A DNA stretch of 64,000 nucleotides, taken from positions 1,551,735 through 1,615,734 of the forward strand of contig CM063310.1 of NCBI GenBank assembly GCA_032173965.1. The letters run 5' to 3'. The DNA is from Sitta carolinensis. Taxonomy: Eukaryota; Chordata; Aves; Passeriformes; Sittidae. The position numbers were made by a program, and so were the translations under genes. This document shows positions 31,601 through 42,167 of this stretch, one piece after another (the first letter of the stretch is position 1; each line of letters opens with the position of its first letter). Below the pieces are notes generated by a model that did not search any database, was not told the DNA's origin, and saw only the letters and a program-made list of their open reading frames with translations.

Positions 31601-33763
31601 CAGAAAACACGGAATAGGGGGGGAATAAGGAAAAATGGGGGGGGGAATGGGAGGAATGGGGAAAAATGGGGGATAGGGGAAAAATGGGAGGGGGAGAGGA
31701 AAGAAGGAAAGTGGGAAGAGAGGAGGGAAAATGGGGAGGATAGGGGAAGAAGGGGGAAAAGTGGGAAAGAGAGGAGGAAAATGGGGAGGAAGGGGGAAAA
31801 ATGGGGAGGAATGGGGGAAAAATGGGGAGGATAGGGGAAAGATGGGGAGGAATAGGGGGAAAAATGGGGAGGAATAGGGGGAAAAGATGGGGAGGAATAG
31901 GGGGAAAATGGGAGGATAGGGGGGAAAATGGGGAGGAATAGGGGGAAAAATGGGGAGAATAGGGGGAAAAATGGGCAGGGGGAGAGGAAAGAAGGGAAAA
32001 AGTGGGAAAGAGAGGAGGGAAAAATGGGGAGGAATAAGGGAAAGAAGGGGGAAAAGTGGGAAAGAGAGGAGGAAAAAATGGGGAGGAATGGGGGAGGAAT
32101 GGGGGAAAAATGGGGAGGAATGGGGGGAAAATGGGGAATGAGCAGAACAGAATTCGAGGATGAGAATAAAAGAAGTGAGAGAAAGAGCAGAGAGGTGAAA
32201 AAAGGGAAAACAAAGGGAAAAGCAGCAAAAGGAGGAAGGGGAAAGAGATGGAAAAAGTTGTTAAAACCAACGAAAACAACAATAAACAAGCAAAGCAAAA
32301 AGGAAAATGTAGGAAAAAAAGTAGGAGAACAAGAAAAAGAAAGGGAGAAAAGACAAAAAAAGAAAAAAAAGAAGGAAAAAAAAAACCCAGAGAGGGAAAG
32401 GCAAGAAGAGCTCAGCCCTCACCTCTGTGCGCACCTCCAGCACGGATTTGAAGTCGTTGGACATCGAGGCCAGTTTGGACTGGGGAGGGAGGGGAGGGGG
32501 TCAGGCGGGGGTGGGGGTGGGCAGGGGGTGCCCGTGCCCCCCCTGAGCCCCCCCCGAGCCCCCCCGAGCCCCCAGCCCCACCTGCAGCGACACCACCACG
32601 GTGTTGGAGTGGCTGTGGAGGTGGCGCCCGGGCGGGCAGCCCCGCGCCCGCACCAGCTCCTGCAGCTGGGCGATCTGCTTGTTCAGGCTGCCGATGTCCT
32701 GGGGGGCACGGGGGGCGTCAGGGGCGCCCCCCGACCCCGCGCCTGCCCCCCCCGGGCACGCCCCCCCCTCACCTGTTTGATGATGTAGGTGAGCTCCTCG
32801 ATCTCCACGGATTTGTCGTCGAACAGGGATTTGCGCTTGGCCACTGTGGGGGGGAGGTCAGGGAGCCCCCAGGGACCCCCCAGGGACCCCCCAGGGACCT
32901 GACCCCCCCCCAGGACCCCCCAAAACCCCCCGGAGCCCCCCACTCACGGATGGTCAGCTTCTCCAGCTTGGCAAAGGTGTTGCTCAGGTCCTTCCCGATG
33001 CGCCTGGGGAGGAGGGGGGGTCAGGGATTGGGGGGAGGTCTGGGGACCCCCGACACCCGAGGACCCCACCCAAATCCCTGCAGAACCCCCCCACCCCACT
33101 GGGGACCCTGACCCCAGTTCCTGCGGACCCCGACCCAATTCTGCGGATCCCGACCAATTCCTGCGGACCCCGACCCCCAAATTTCCCGCGGACCCCGACC
33201 CCAATTCCTGCGGACCCCGACCCCAATTCCTGCGGACCCGACCCAATTTGCAGATGCCCCCACCCGCAGACCCGACCCTCCCAGCTCCTTCCCCCGAGGA
33301 CCCCCGCTGGTTTTGGGGGCTCCCCCCCGCCCCCCGCAGATCCCACCCCCCCCTCCTGAGGACCCCCGCCCCCCCGAGCCCCCTCCTCACTTGGCCATGA
33401 GGCTGAACTCGCTGCGCTGCCGCCCGGGGCCGGGGGCGGCCCTGCCGGGCTGGAGCCCCCCATCCTGGGGGGAGAGCGGGGTCAGGGGGGCACCCCGAGT
33501 GGGGAGGGGGCGGGGGGGGCATTGGGAGCCCCCCAGAACAGGGGGCGGGGGGGAGCGCGGGTCGCTGGGGGTCCGGGGGTCTCCCCGCGCACCTGCCGGC
33601 CCTGCAGCGATTTGCAGGCGAAGAGGAACTCCTGGGTCCTGTCGCGACACGACATGACGTCGGCGGGCGGGGGCTCCGGGGGGGGCACGGCCTGAGTCTG
33701 GGGGGGCCCCAGGTACACGCCCGGCTCCCGCTGCCTAGGCCCGAGCCGGCGGCGCGCCTGCAT
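28678..33763 (-). CDS. STX5: syntaxin 5, Qa-SNARE of ER-Golgi transport
   Basis: Coding exons: 33593..33763, 33391..33464, 32948..33003, 32773..32843, 32582..32698, 32423..32479, 31492..31567, 30284..30384, 30085..30206, 28678..28836, about 334 codons. It is a Golgi t-SNARE that fuses ER-derived and intra-Golgi vesicles. Visible are MSCRDRTQEFLFACKSLQ, the Habc bundle (RIGKDLSNTFAKLEKLTI, LFDDKSVEIEELTYIIKQ), the SNARE motif with its zero-layer glutamine (ELGSIFQQLAHMVKEQEET), and a C-terminal membrane anchor (FLILIVFFVVFVVFLA). The start at 33763 gives the long form MQARRRLGPRQREPGVYLG, with an Arg cluster where the mammalian long isoform has its ER-retrieval signal; Met37 (33653..33655) would start the short form. 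The last exon is missing one G in AAHGEILKYF (near 28784..28790). A non-coding first exon probably ends at about 34486 (GTGAGC donor). Confidence 0.97.
28860..29690. repeat. STX5 last intron GGGGGGAATATGGGGGG array
   Basis: Units of 17-24 bp (GGGGGGAATTGGGGGGAATA) between the last two exons. 29690..30060 continues as purine-only A/G sequence (pyrimidine-rich in sense RNA). Confidence 0.9.
30430..31290. repeat. STX5 intron 20-bp array GGGCTAGAGACCCCTGGGAT
   Basis: About 42 units of 20 bp, between the exons at 30284 and 31492. The GGGCTAG core recurs in the unrelated 20-bp array in NAA40 (37446). Confidence 0.93.
31295..31485. repeat. STX5 intron CCCCTTTCCCCCCAAT tract
   Basis: 17-19 bp C/T-rich units (CAATCCCCCTTTTCCCCC) leading up to the exon at 31492. 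Confidence 0.85.
31600..32140. repeat. STX5 intron GGGGAGGAATAGGGGGAAAA tract
   Basis: Purine-only 18-24 bp units; 32140..32410 is further A/G-rich sequence with no gene. In sense RNA this is one long polypyrimidine tract upstream of the exon at 31492. Confidence 0.85.
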
Positions 33764-33789
33764 CGGGGCTCATCGCCTGCGGCTGCGGC

Positions 33790-34390
33790 ACCGGGGGTCA
33801 CGGGCGGGCGGGGGGCGCGCACCGGCACCCCCGAGGGCTCCGCGCACCGGGACCCCCGAGCGACCCGCACACCGGGACCCCCGAGCGACCCGCACACCGG
33901 GAACCCCGAGCGACCCGCGCACCGGGACCCCCGAGCGACCCGCGCACCGGGACCCCCGAGGCTCCGCACACCGGGACCCCGAGGGGACCCGCGCCACCGG
34001 CACCCCCGAGAGCTCCGCGCACCGGCACCCCCGAGCGACCCGCCACCCCGGGACCCCCGAGAGCTCCGCGCACCGGCACCCCCGAGCGACCCGCGCACCG
34101 GGACCCCCGAGGGCTCGCACACCGGCACCCCCGAGGGCTCCGCGCACCGGCACCCCCGAGGGCTCGCTCACCGGGACCCCCGAGAGCTCCGCGCACCGGC
34201 ACCCCGGCGACCCGCGCACCGGCACCCCCGAGCGACCCGCACACCGGGACCCCCGAGGCTCCGCGCACCGGGACCCCCGAGGGCTCCGCGCACCGGGACC
34301 CCCGAGGCTCCGCACACCGGGACCCCCGAGGGCTCCGCGCACCGGGACCCCGAGCGACCGCGCACCGGCACCCCCGAGCTCCGGCACCCC
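33790..34390. repeat. STX5 first-intron CCGCGCACCGGGACCCCCGA array
   Basis: About 25 units of 22-25 bp (GGCTCCGCGCACCGGGACCC, GAGCGACCCGC variants), CpG-rich, between the coding start and the inferred non-coding exon 1. Confidence 0.9.
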
Positions 34391-34485
34391 CGGACGCTGC
34401 GCACCCCGGGCCCCCCGCCCCGAGCCCCAAGCCCCGGCTCCCCCGGGCCCCCGGGCCCCGCCCCGGCTCCCCCGCTCACCGCGGG

Positions 34486-34600
34486 CTCGGGCCGGGCCGG
34501 ACGCCGCCACCGGGACCCTGCGGCCGCGCTGACGTCACTGCCACGTCCCTTCCGCCGGAAGTATCGCTGACCCGGAACAGCCTCCGGCACTTCCGGTATG
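34486..34600 (-). promoter_or_regulatory. STX5 CpG promoter with CRE and ETS sites
   Basis: TGACGTCA at 34530..34537, CCGGAAGT at 34555..34562 and ACTTCCGG at 34589..34596, just upstream of a minus-strand GTGAGC donor near 34485. No TATA box is seen. Confidence 0.65.
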
Positions 34601-34637
34601 GCGCGGAGAGGCCGCGCCCAAAGGGGCGGAGCATGCC

Positions 34638-34828
34638 CGTAACAATAGGCCCCGCCCATGGCAACAGGCCCCGCCCATGGCAACGGCTCCGCGGCAAAAT
34701 GGCGGGCGATGCCCTGCCGCCCCTCCCCCGGCAACGAGCCCCGCTAGGAAATAACGCGCAGGTTCAGACTCCACCCCTAGCAACAAGCCCCGCCCTTAGC
34801 AACCCTCCCGCCCCCGGCAACCGCCCCG
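34638..34828. promoter_or_regulatory. RFX half-site/Sp1 module array
   Basis: Seven loosely repeated units of (T/G)GCAAC or TAACAA followed by GCCCCGCCC, including two ATGGCAAC copies about 20 bp apart. GCAAC is the RFX X-box half-site. It lies between the STX5 promoter and the COX8A 3' end; function unknown. A CRE (TGACGTCA, 34862..34869) follows. Confidence 0.5.
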
Positions 34829-34928
34829 TTAAACGGCGCCTTTCCCGGTGACGCCATCAGGTGACGTCACGGCCCGGTTCCGGTGCGGCGGGACCCGACA
34901 GAGAGCGGCAGGGGCGGAATCCGCGGCC

Positions 34929-34934
34929 TTTATT
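34929..34934 (-). terminator. COX8A poly(A) signal
   Basis: AATAAA on the minus strand, 120 nt past the COX8A stop. Confidence 0.8.
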
Positions 34935-35053
34935 GGGGAGGGGAGGGCGAGGGGGTCCCGGGGCCGCGGGGGGCGGCGCGCCCCGCTGGCCCGGCGGGTG
35001 GTCCCGGCGCTGAGGGGTCCCGGAGCCGCTGGTCCCGGTGCGGCGGGCTCGCT

Positions 35054-35344
35054 TCACTCCTCCCGCTTGCGGTAGTGGTCGATGTGGCCGAGCACCCAAC
35101 CGGCGGGGCCGAAGAAGGCGGCGAACATGGCGGCCAAGCCCACCACGGTTTCCTGCGGGCACAGCGCCGTTAGTGCCGCCCCCCGCCAAGGTCACCCCGC
35201 GCCCGCCGCGCCCGCCGCGCCCGCCGCGCTCACCCCGAGCCCCACGGGGTTCTGCGGCGGCCCCGAGGTGAGGCGGCGCGGCGCCGGGCCGGGCCGGGCT
35301 CCGGAGCGCAGCAGCGAGCGGGCGAGGACGGCGGCGGGCGGCAT
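35054..35344 (-). CDS. COX8A: cytochrome c oxidase subunit 8A
   Basis: Exon 1 35234..35344 and exon 2 35054..35152 give 69 residues, the usual length. It is a small nuclear-encoded subunit of respiratory complex IV in the inner mitochondrial membrane. Exon 1 encodes an Arg-rich, acid-free presequence (MPPAAVLARSLLRSGARPG) and the start of the mature peptide; exon 2 encodes one transmembrane helix (VVGLAAMFAAFFGPAGWVLG) and the tail HIDHYRKREE. GT/AG ends are intact and no frame problem is seen. A CRE-ETS composite lies 19-32 bp upstream of the ATG. NAA40 ends about 190 bp upstream on the same strand. Confidence 0.95.
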
Positions 35345-35362
35345 GGCGGCGGCGGCGCGCTC

Positions 35363-35376
35363 TGACGTCACTTCCG
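35363..35376 (-). promoter_or_regulatory. COX8A promoter CRE-ETS composite
   Basis: TGACGTCACTTCCG, the same 14 bases as in the NXF1 promoter and in the same orientation relative to the gene, followed by GCGCGTGCC. Confidence 0.7.
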
Positions 35377-35535
35377 GCGCGTGCCGACGCCGCGCCAGCA
35401 AGCCCCGCCCTGGCCACGCCCACAAAGCCACGCCTTCTCATTATCATAATCAATTCATAGTCACACCCCAAACGCGCCTCTCATTAGCATAACCCCGCCC
35501 CAGCAGCACGAGCCCTCATTAAAGTTTCCTCATTA

Positions 35536-35541
35536 TTTATT
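35536..35541 (-). terminator. NAA40 poly(A) signal
   Basis: AATAAA (within GAATAAATAATG) on the minus strand, 155 nt past the stop. Confidence 0.8.
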
Positions 35542-35693
35542 CATCCCGTACAAACAAAACGGCTGAAAAAAAACAAAATAAAGAAAAAAAAATCAACAGC
35601 GCAAAAAAATCCCCTTGCAGCCCCCACGGCCCGGGGGAGGGAACGGGGGGTGTTCTCTCCCCCCCCGGGGGTCCCGCGGGTTTTTGGGGGGTC

Positions 35694-38600
35694 TCAGTGG
35701 CAGCAGCCGGCGCAGGGGCCGCCCCCGGGGTGGGGGTCCCCGGCGGGGTGGGGGTCCCCGAAGCGGGTGCTGCGGCTCAGGATCTCGTAGGAGGAATCGT
35801 CCCCGCAGCAGCCGGACACGCTGGGCGAGGTGGCGTCCACCTCGAACCTGGGGGCACGGGGGGCGCGGGGTCACGGCCCCCCCCGGCCCTCCCGAACCCG
35901 CAACTGCCCGGAGCCCCCAGTGCGACTCTGAGCCCCCCAATTCCCCTGAGCCCCCCCAACTCCCCTGAGCCCCCCCAGTGTGACTCTGAGCCCCCCAACT
36001 CCCCTGAGCCCCCCCAGTGTGACTCTGAGCCCCCCAATTCCCTGAGCCCCCCAGTGTGACTCTGAGCCCCCCAACTCCCCTGAGCCCCCCCCATGTCCCC
36101 TGACCCCCCAACCCTGAGCCCCAGTGTGATCTGAGCCCCCAATCCCTGAGCCCCCCAGTGTGACTCTGAGCCCCCAACTCCCTGAGCCCCCCAGTGTGAC
36201 TCTGACCCCCCAACTCCCCTGAGCCCCCCCAGTGTGACTCTGAGCCCCCCAACTCCCTGACCCCCCATGTCCTGAGCCCCCCAATCCCTGAGCCCCCCCA
36301 GTGTGACTCTGAGCCCCCCAATCCCCTGAGCCCCCCAGTGTGACTCTGAGCCCCCCAATTCCCTGAGCCCCCAGTGTGACTCTGAGCCCCCCAATCCCCT
36401 GAGCCCCCCAGTGTGACTCTGAGCCCCCAATTCCCTGAGCCCCCCCAGTGTCCCCTGACCCCCCAACTCCCCTGTGACCCCCCCATGTGGTGACTCTGAG
36501 CCCCCCAATTCCCTGAGCCCCCCCAGTGTGACTCTGAGCCCCCCAATTCCCCTGAGCCCCCTCCATGATGTCCCCCTGACCCCCCAACTCCCGTGAAACC
36601 CCCCAGTGGTGAATCTGACCCCCCCAATTCCCTGAGCCCCCCCAGTGAGACTCTGAGCCCCCCAATTCCCTGAGACCCTCAAAAATTGGCTAAAATCCCT
36701 GTAAAAAAAACAAAAAATGGCTTAAAATCCCCTAAAAAACCCAAAACTTGGCTTTAAATCCCCTAAACCCCCAAATTGCTTAATCCCCTAAAAATCTGTC
36801 AGCAAAACCACTTGCAAGGAAAACCTGTAAAAAAAAACCCTAAAAACGCCCCGAAAATTCAAATCTTCCCCAGGAGGTGCTGGGGGTCCCGCGGGTCCCA
36901 GGGGGCTCGGGGGTCTCAGGGGGTCTCGGGGGTCTCAGGGGGTCCCGGATGTCCCGGGGGTCTCGGATGTCCCGGGGTCCCGGGAGTCCCGGTGATCCGT
37001 GGGTCCCGGGGGTCTCGGATGTCCCGGTGGTCCCAGGGGTCCCGGGGGTCTCGGGGGTCCCGGGGGTCCCGGATGTCCCGGTGGTCCCAGTGGTCCCAGG
37101 GGTCTCGGATGTCCCGGGGGTCCCGGGGGTCTCGGGGGTCCCGGGGGTCCGGATGTCCCGGTGGTCCAGTGGTCCCAGGGGTCCCGGGGGTCTCGGATGT
37201 CCCAGGGGTCCCGGGGGTCTCGGGGGTCCCGGGGGTCCCGGATGTCCGGTGGTCCCAGTGGTCCCAGGGGTCCCGGGGGTCTTGGATGTCCCGGGGGTCT
37301 CGGATGTCCGGGGGTCCCGGGGGTCCCGAGCACCCACCTCAGAGCGGGCCCCTGCACTTACTGCAGCGCCTGGCGGAAGAACTGCAGCGCGGCGCGGTTG
37401 TGCTTGAACACGGTGAGCATGACCTTCTTCATCTGCGTGCTGCGGGGAATGGAACGGGCTAGTGGGGAGGGGAACGGGCTAGCGGGGAGGGGAGCGGGCT
37501 AGCGGGGAGGGGAACGGGCTAGCGGGGAGGGGAATGGGCTAGCGGGGAGGGGAACGGGCTAGCAGGGAATGGAACGGGCTAGTGGGGAGGGGAACGGGCT
37601 AGCGGGGAGGGGAACGGGCTAGCGGGGAGGGGAATGGGCTAGCGGGGAGGGGAATGGGCTAGCGGGGAGGGGAACGGGCTAGCGGGGAGGGGAGCGGGCT
37701 AGCGGGGAGGGGAGCGGGCTAGCGGGGAGGGGAATGGGCTAGCGGGGGAGGGAACGGGCTAGCAGGGAATGGAACGGGCTAGCGGGGAGGGGAATGGGCT
37801 AGCGGGGAGGGGAACGGGCTAGCAGGGAATGGAACGGGCTAGCGGGGAGGGGAATGGGCTAGCAGGGAATGGAACGGGCTAGCGGGGAGGGGAGCGGGCT
37901 AGCGGGGAGGGGAACGGGCTAGCGGGGAGGGGAACGGGCTAGCAGGGAATGGAACGGGCTAGCGGGGAGGGGAATGGGCTAGCGGGGAGGGGAACGGGCT
38001 AGCGGGGAATGGAACGGGCTAGCGGGGAATGGAACGGGCTAGCGGGGAATGGAACGGGCTAGCGGGGAGGGGAATGGGCTAGCGGGGAGGGGAACGGGCT
38101 AGCGGGGAGGGGAGCGGGCTAGCGGGGAGGGGAACGGGCTAGCGGGGAGGGGAACGGGCTAGCAGGGAATGGAACGGGCTAGCGGGGAGGGGAATGGGCT
38201 AGCGGGGAGGGGAACGGGCTAGCGGGGAATGGAACGGGCTATTGGGGAGGGGAACGGGCTAGTGGGGAATAGAACGGGCTAGCGGGGAGGGGAGGGGCTA
38301 GCGGGGAGGGGAACGGGCTAGTGGGGAATAGAACGGGCTAGTGGGGAATGGAACGGGCTAGCGGGGAGGGGAACGGGCTAGCGGGGAGGGGAATGGGCTA
38401 GCGGGGAATGGAACGGGCTAGCGGGGAGGGGAGCGGGCTAGCGGGGAGGGGAACGGGCTAGTGGGGAATGGAACGGGCTAGCGGGGAGGGGAGCGGGCTA
38501 GCGGGGAGGGGAACGGGCTAGCAGGAATGGAACGGGCTAGTGGGGAGGGGAACGGGCTAGCGGGGAGGGGAACGGGCTAGCGGGGAGCTGCACTGCCCCG

Positions 38601-41600
38601 GTTCTACCCAACCTGCCCGGTTCGGCCCCAAAACCCGCCCAGTTTCATCCCAAAACTGCCCCGGTTCGCCCCAACCTGCCCAGGTTCACCCCAAACCCGC
38701 CCAGTTTCACCCAAATCTGCCTCCCCCCAACCTCCCCCAAAAGCCGCCCCTTGTTCCCACCCAAATCTTCCCGCGTTTCACCCCAAAACCGCCCTCGAAC
38801 CCCCCACTGCACCCCAAACCCAGCGGAGTTCTGCCCTAAAACTGCCCAAACCCCGACTGTACCCCAAACCCGACTGCACCCAAACCCCCGACTGACCCCA
38901 AACCCCGACTGTACCCCAAACCCCGACTGTACCCCAAACCCCGACTGTACCCAAACCCCGACTGTACCCCAAACCCCGACTGTACCCCAACCCGACTGTA
39001 CCCCAAACCCCCGATTGCCCCGTGTCCCCAACCGCCATGTTCACCCCAAACCCCCATTTCACCCCAAACTGTCCTCCACCCCAACCTCCCCAAACCGCCC
39101 GCTTGTTACCCAACCCGAACTTCCCCCCGCTGTTTCCCAACCCCTAAAACCGCCCCCAAACCCCCGACTGCCACCCCAATACCCAACCCGACTGTACCCT
39201 CAAACCCCGACTGTACCCCAAACCCCGACTGTACCCCAAACCCCGACTGTCACCCAAACCCCGACTGTACCCCAACCCGACTGTACCCCAAACCCCGACT
39301 GTACCCCAAACCCCCGACTGTACCCCAAACCCCGACTGTACCCCAAACCCCGACTGTACCCCAAACCCCGACTGTACCCCAAACCCCCGACTGTACCCAA
39401 ACCCCCGATTGTACCCAACCCCGACTGTACCCAACCCCCGATGTACCCCAAACCCCCGACTGTACCCCAAACCCCGACTGTACCCCAAACCCCCGACTGT
39501 ACCCCAAACCCCCGATTGTACCCCAAACCCCGACTGTACCCCAACCCCGACTGTACCCAAACCCCGACTGTACCCAAACCCCGACTGTCCACCCCGATTA
39601 CCCACCGACTGTACCCAACACCCCGACTGTACCCCAAACCCCGACTGTACCCAAACCCCGATGTACCCAACCCGGACCCCGACTGTAAAACCCGCTGTAC
39701 CCAACCCCCGATTGTACCCCAAACCCGACTGTACCCCAACCCCCGACTGTACCCCAAACCCCCGACTGTACCCCAACCCCGACTGTACCCCAAACCCCGA
39801 CTGTACCCAACCCCCGACTGTACCCCAACCCCCGACTGTACCCCAAACCCCCGACTGTACCCCAAACCCCCGATTGCACCCCAAAGCCCCGATTGTACCC
39901 CAAACCCCCGACTGTACCCCAAACCCCGACTGTACCCCAAAGCCCCGATTGCACCCCAAACCACGGTTGCACCCCAAAGCCGCGGTCACTGTTGGCCACG
40001 AGCTGCAGGATCTGCAGCAGGAACTTGCCGAGCCCGCGCCGCCGCACCCGGCTCTCCAGCTGCACCTCATAGCTGCGGACACGGCCGGAGCCCCTGAGAC
40101 CCCGGAAAAGCCCCGATCCTGGGAAAAGCCCCCGATCCCGGGAAAAGCCCGACCCCCGGGAAAAGCCCGGACCCCGGGAAAAGCTCCGACCCCCGGGAAA
40201 AGCCCCGACCCCGGGAAAAGCCCCGACCCCGGGAAAAGCCACCCCGAATCCCGGGAAAAGCCCCCGAACCCGGGAAAAGCCCAGACCCCGGGAAAAGCCC
40301 GACCCCGGGAAAAGCCCCGACCCCCGGGAAAAGCCCCGAACCCCGCGGATCCCGCGGATCCCGTCCGGATCCCGCGGATCTCACCCCGATCCCGCCCCGA
40401 TCCCGCGGATCCCGCCCCGATCCCGCGGATCCCGCAGATCCCGCGGATTTCACCCCGATCCCCCCGGATCCCACCCCGATCCCGCTCGGATCCCACCCAG
40501 ATCCCGCGGATCCCGCCCCAATCCCACCCGGATCCCGCCGATCTCACCCCGATCCCGCGGATTTCACCCCGATCCCGCGGATCCCGCAGATCCCGCGGAT
40601 TTCACCCCGATCCCGCCCGGATCTCCACCCCAATCCCGCCGATCCCGCCCGGATCCCGCCGATCCCGCGATTTCACCCCGATCCCGCCCGGATCCCGCCG
40701 ATCCCGCGGATCCCGCGGATTTCACCCCGATCCCGCCCGGATCCCGCCGATCCCGCGGATTTCACCCCGATCCCGCCCGGATCCCACCCCAATCCCGCCG
40801 ATCCCGCCCCAATCCCGCCGATCCCGCCCGGATCCCGCAGATCCCGCCAATTCCACCCGATCCCGCCCGGATCCCGCCGATCCCGCGGATTTCACCCCGA
40901 TCCCGCCCGGATCCCGCCGATCCCGCGGATCCCGCGGATTTCACCCCGATCCCGCCCGGATCCCGCCGATCCCGCGGATTTCACCCCGATCCCGCCCGGA
41001 TCCCGCCGATCCCGCGGATCCCGCGGATTTCACCCCGATCCCGCCCGGATCCCGCCGATCCGCGGATCCCGCGGATTTCACCCGATCCCGCCCGGATCCC
41101 GCCGATCCCGCAGATCCCGCCGATTCCACCCCGATCCCGCCCGAGGATCCCGCGGATCCGCGGATTTCACCCGATCCCGCCCGGATCCCGCCGATCCCGC
41201 CGATCCCGCGGATCCCGCTCACCAGTACAGGACCTCGTCGCCGCACTCGACGTCGAAGCGAAAGTGCGAGAAGGCGACGGGGCCGGCGCCGGGCTCCCGG
41301 GCCAGCAGGTACCAGGCGCGCTCGTCCCGCAGCTCCGCCCGCTTCTCCCGCTCCTTCCAGCCCCACTCGCTCTGCTCGTACCTGCGGGGGCGGGACAGCG
41401 GGAAAAGCGGGGGTTGGGGGCAAAAAATGGGGGAAAAATGGGGAAAAAAATGGGGTTTGGGGGGAAAAAAATGGGGAAAAAAAAAAATGAGAAAAAAAAT
41501 GGGGTTGGGGGGAAAAAAATGGGAAAAAAATGGGGTTTTGGGGGAAACAATGGGGTTTGGGGGGGAAAAATGGGGTTTGGGGGGGAAAAAATGGGGAAAA

Positions 41601-42131
41601 ATAGGGTTTGGGGGGAAAAACATGGGGAAAAAATGGGGTTTGGGGGGAAAAAACCATGGGAGGTTGGGAGAAAAATCCCACGGGGTTTGGGGCAAATCAT
41701 GGCAAGAATTTGAGCTGGGAAATCCAAATCATGGGAAACGTGGAAAATTGCAGGAGGGAAGAAATCAAATTCTGGTGATTTCTGATGGTGGGATGGGAGA
41801 ATTCCCCCGTTATTTTGCAGTAGGAAAATCCATCAGTTTCTGGAGAACAGCACGGATTTTGCTCCCACAATTTTGGGAGCAAAGCCAACCCCCCTCCCCA
41901 CTGTGATTTTGGGGGACACAACCCTTCCCTCCCAAGCTCTGGGTGCTGAAATTCCAGGAGATCCTGGCAGCCAAACCTGCTGGGATTTGGGATCGGGGGA
42001 GCAGAGGGTGACGGCGGGATGGGGACAGGAACAGGGAGGATGGGGACAGGGATGGGGACAGGGATGGGGACAGGGATGGGGACAGGACAGGGATGGGGAC
42101 AGGGACGGGGACGGGGACAGGGACAGGGACG

Positions 42132-42167
<36 letters not shown>

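Noticed and set aside
37446..38585. CRISPR-like regular direct repeats
   Set aside because: Units are contiguous 20-mers without unique spacers, in an intron of a vertebrate gene.
41660..42015. possible transposon or retroviral fragment
   Set aside because: Unique, moderate-GC sequence, but no terminal repeats, target duplication or coding similarity that I can recognise.
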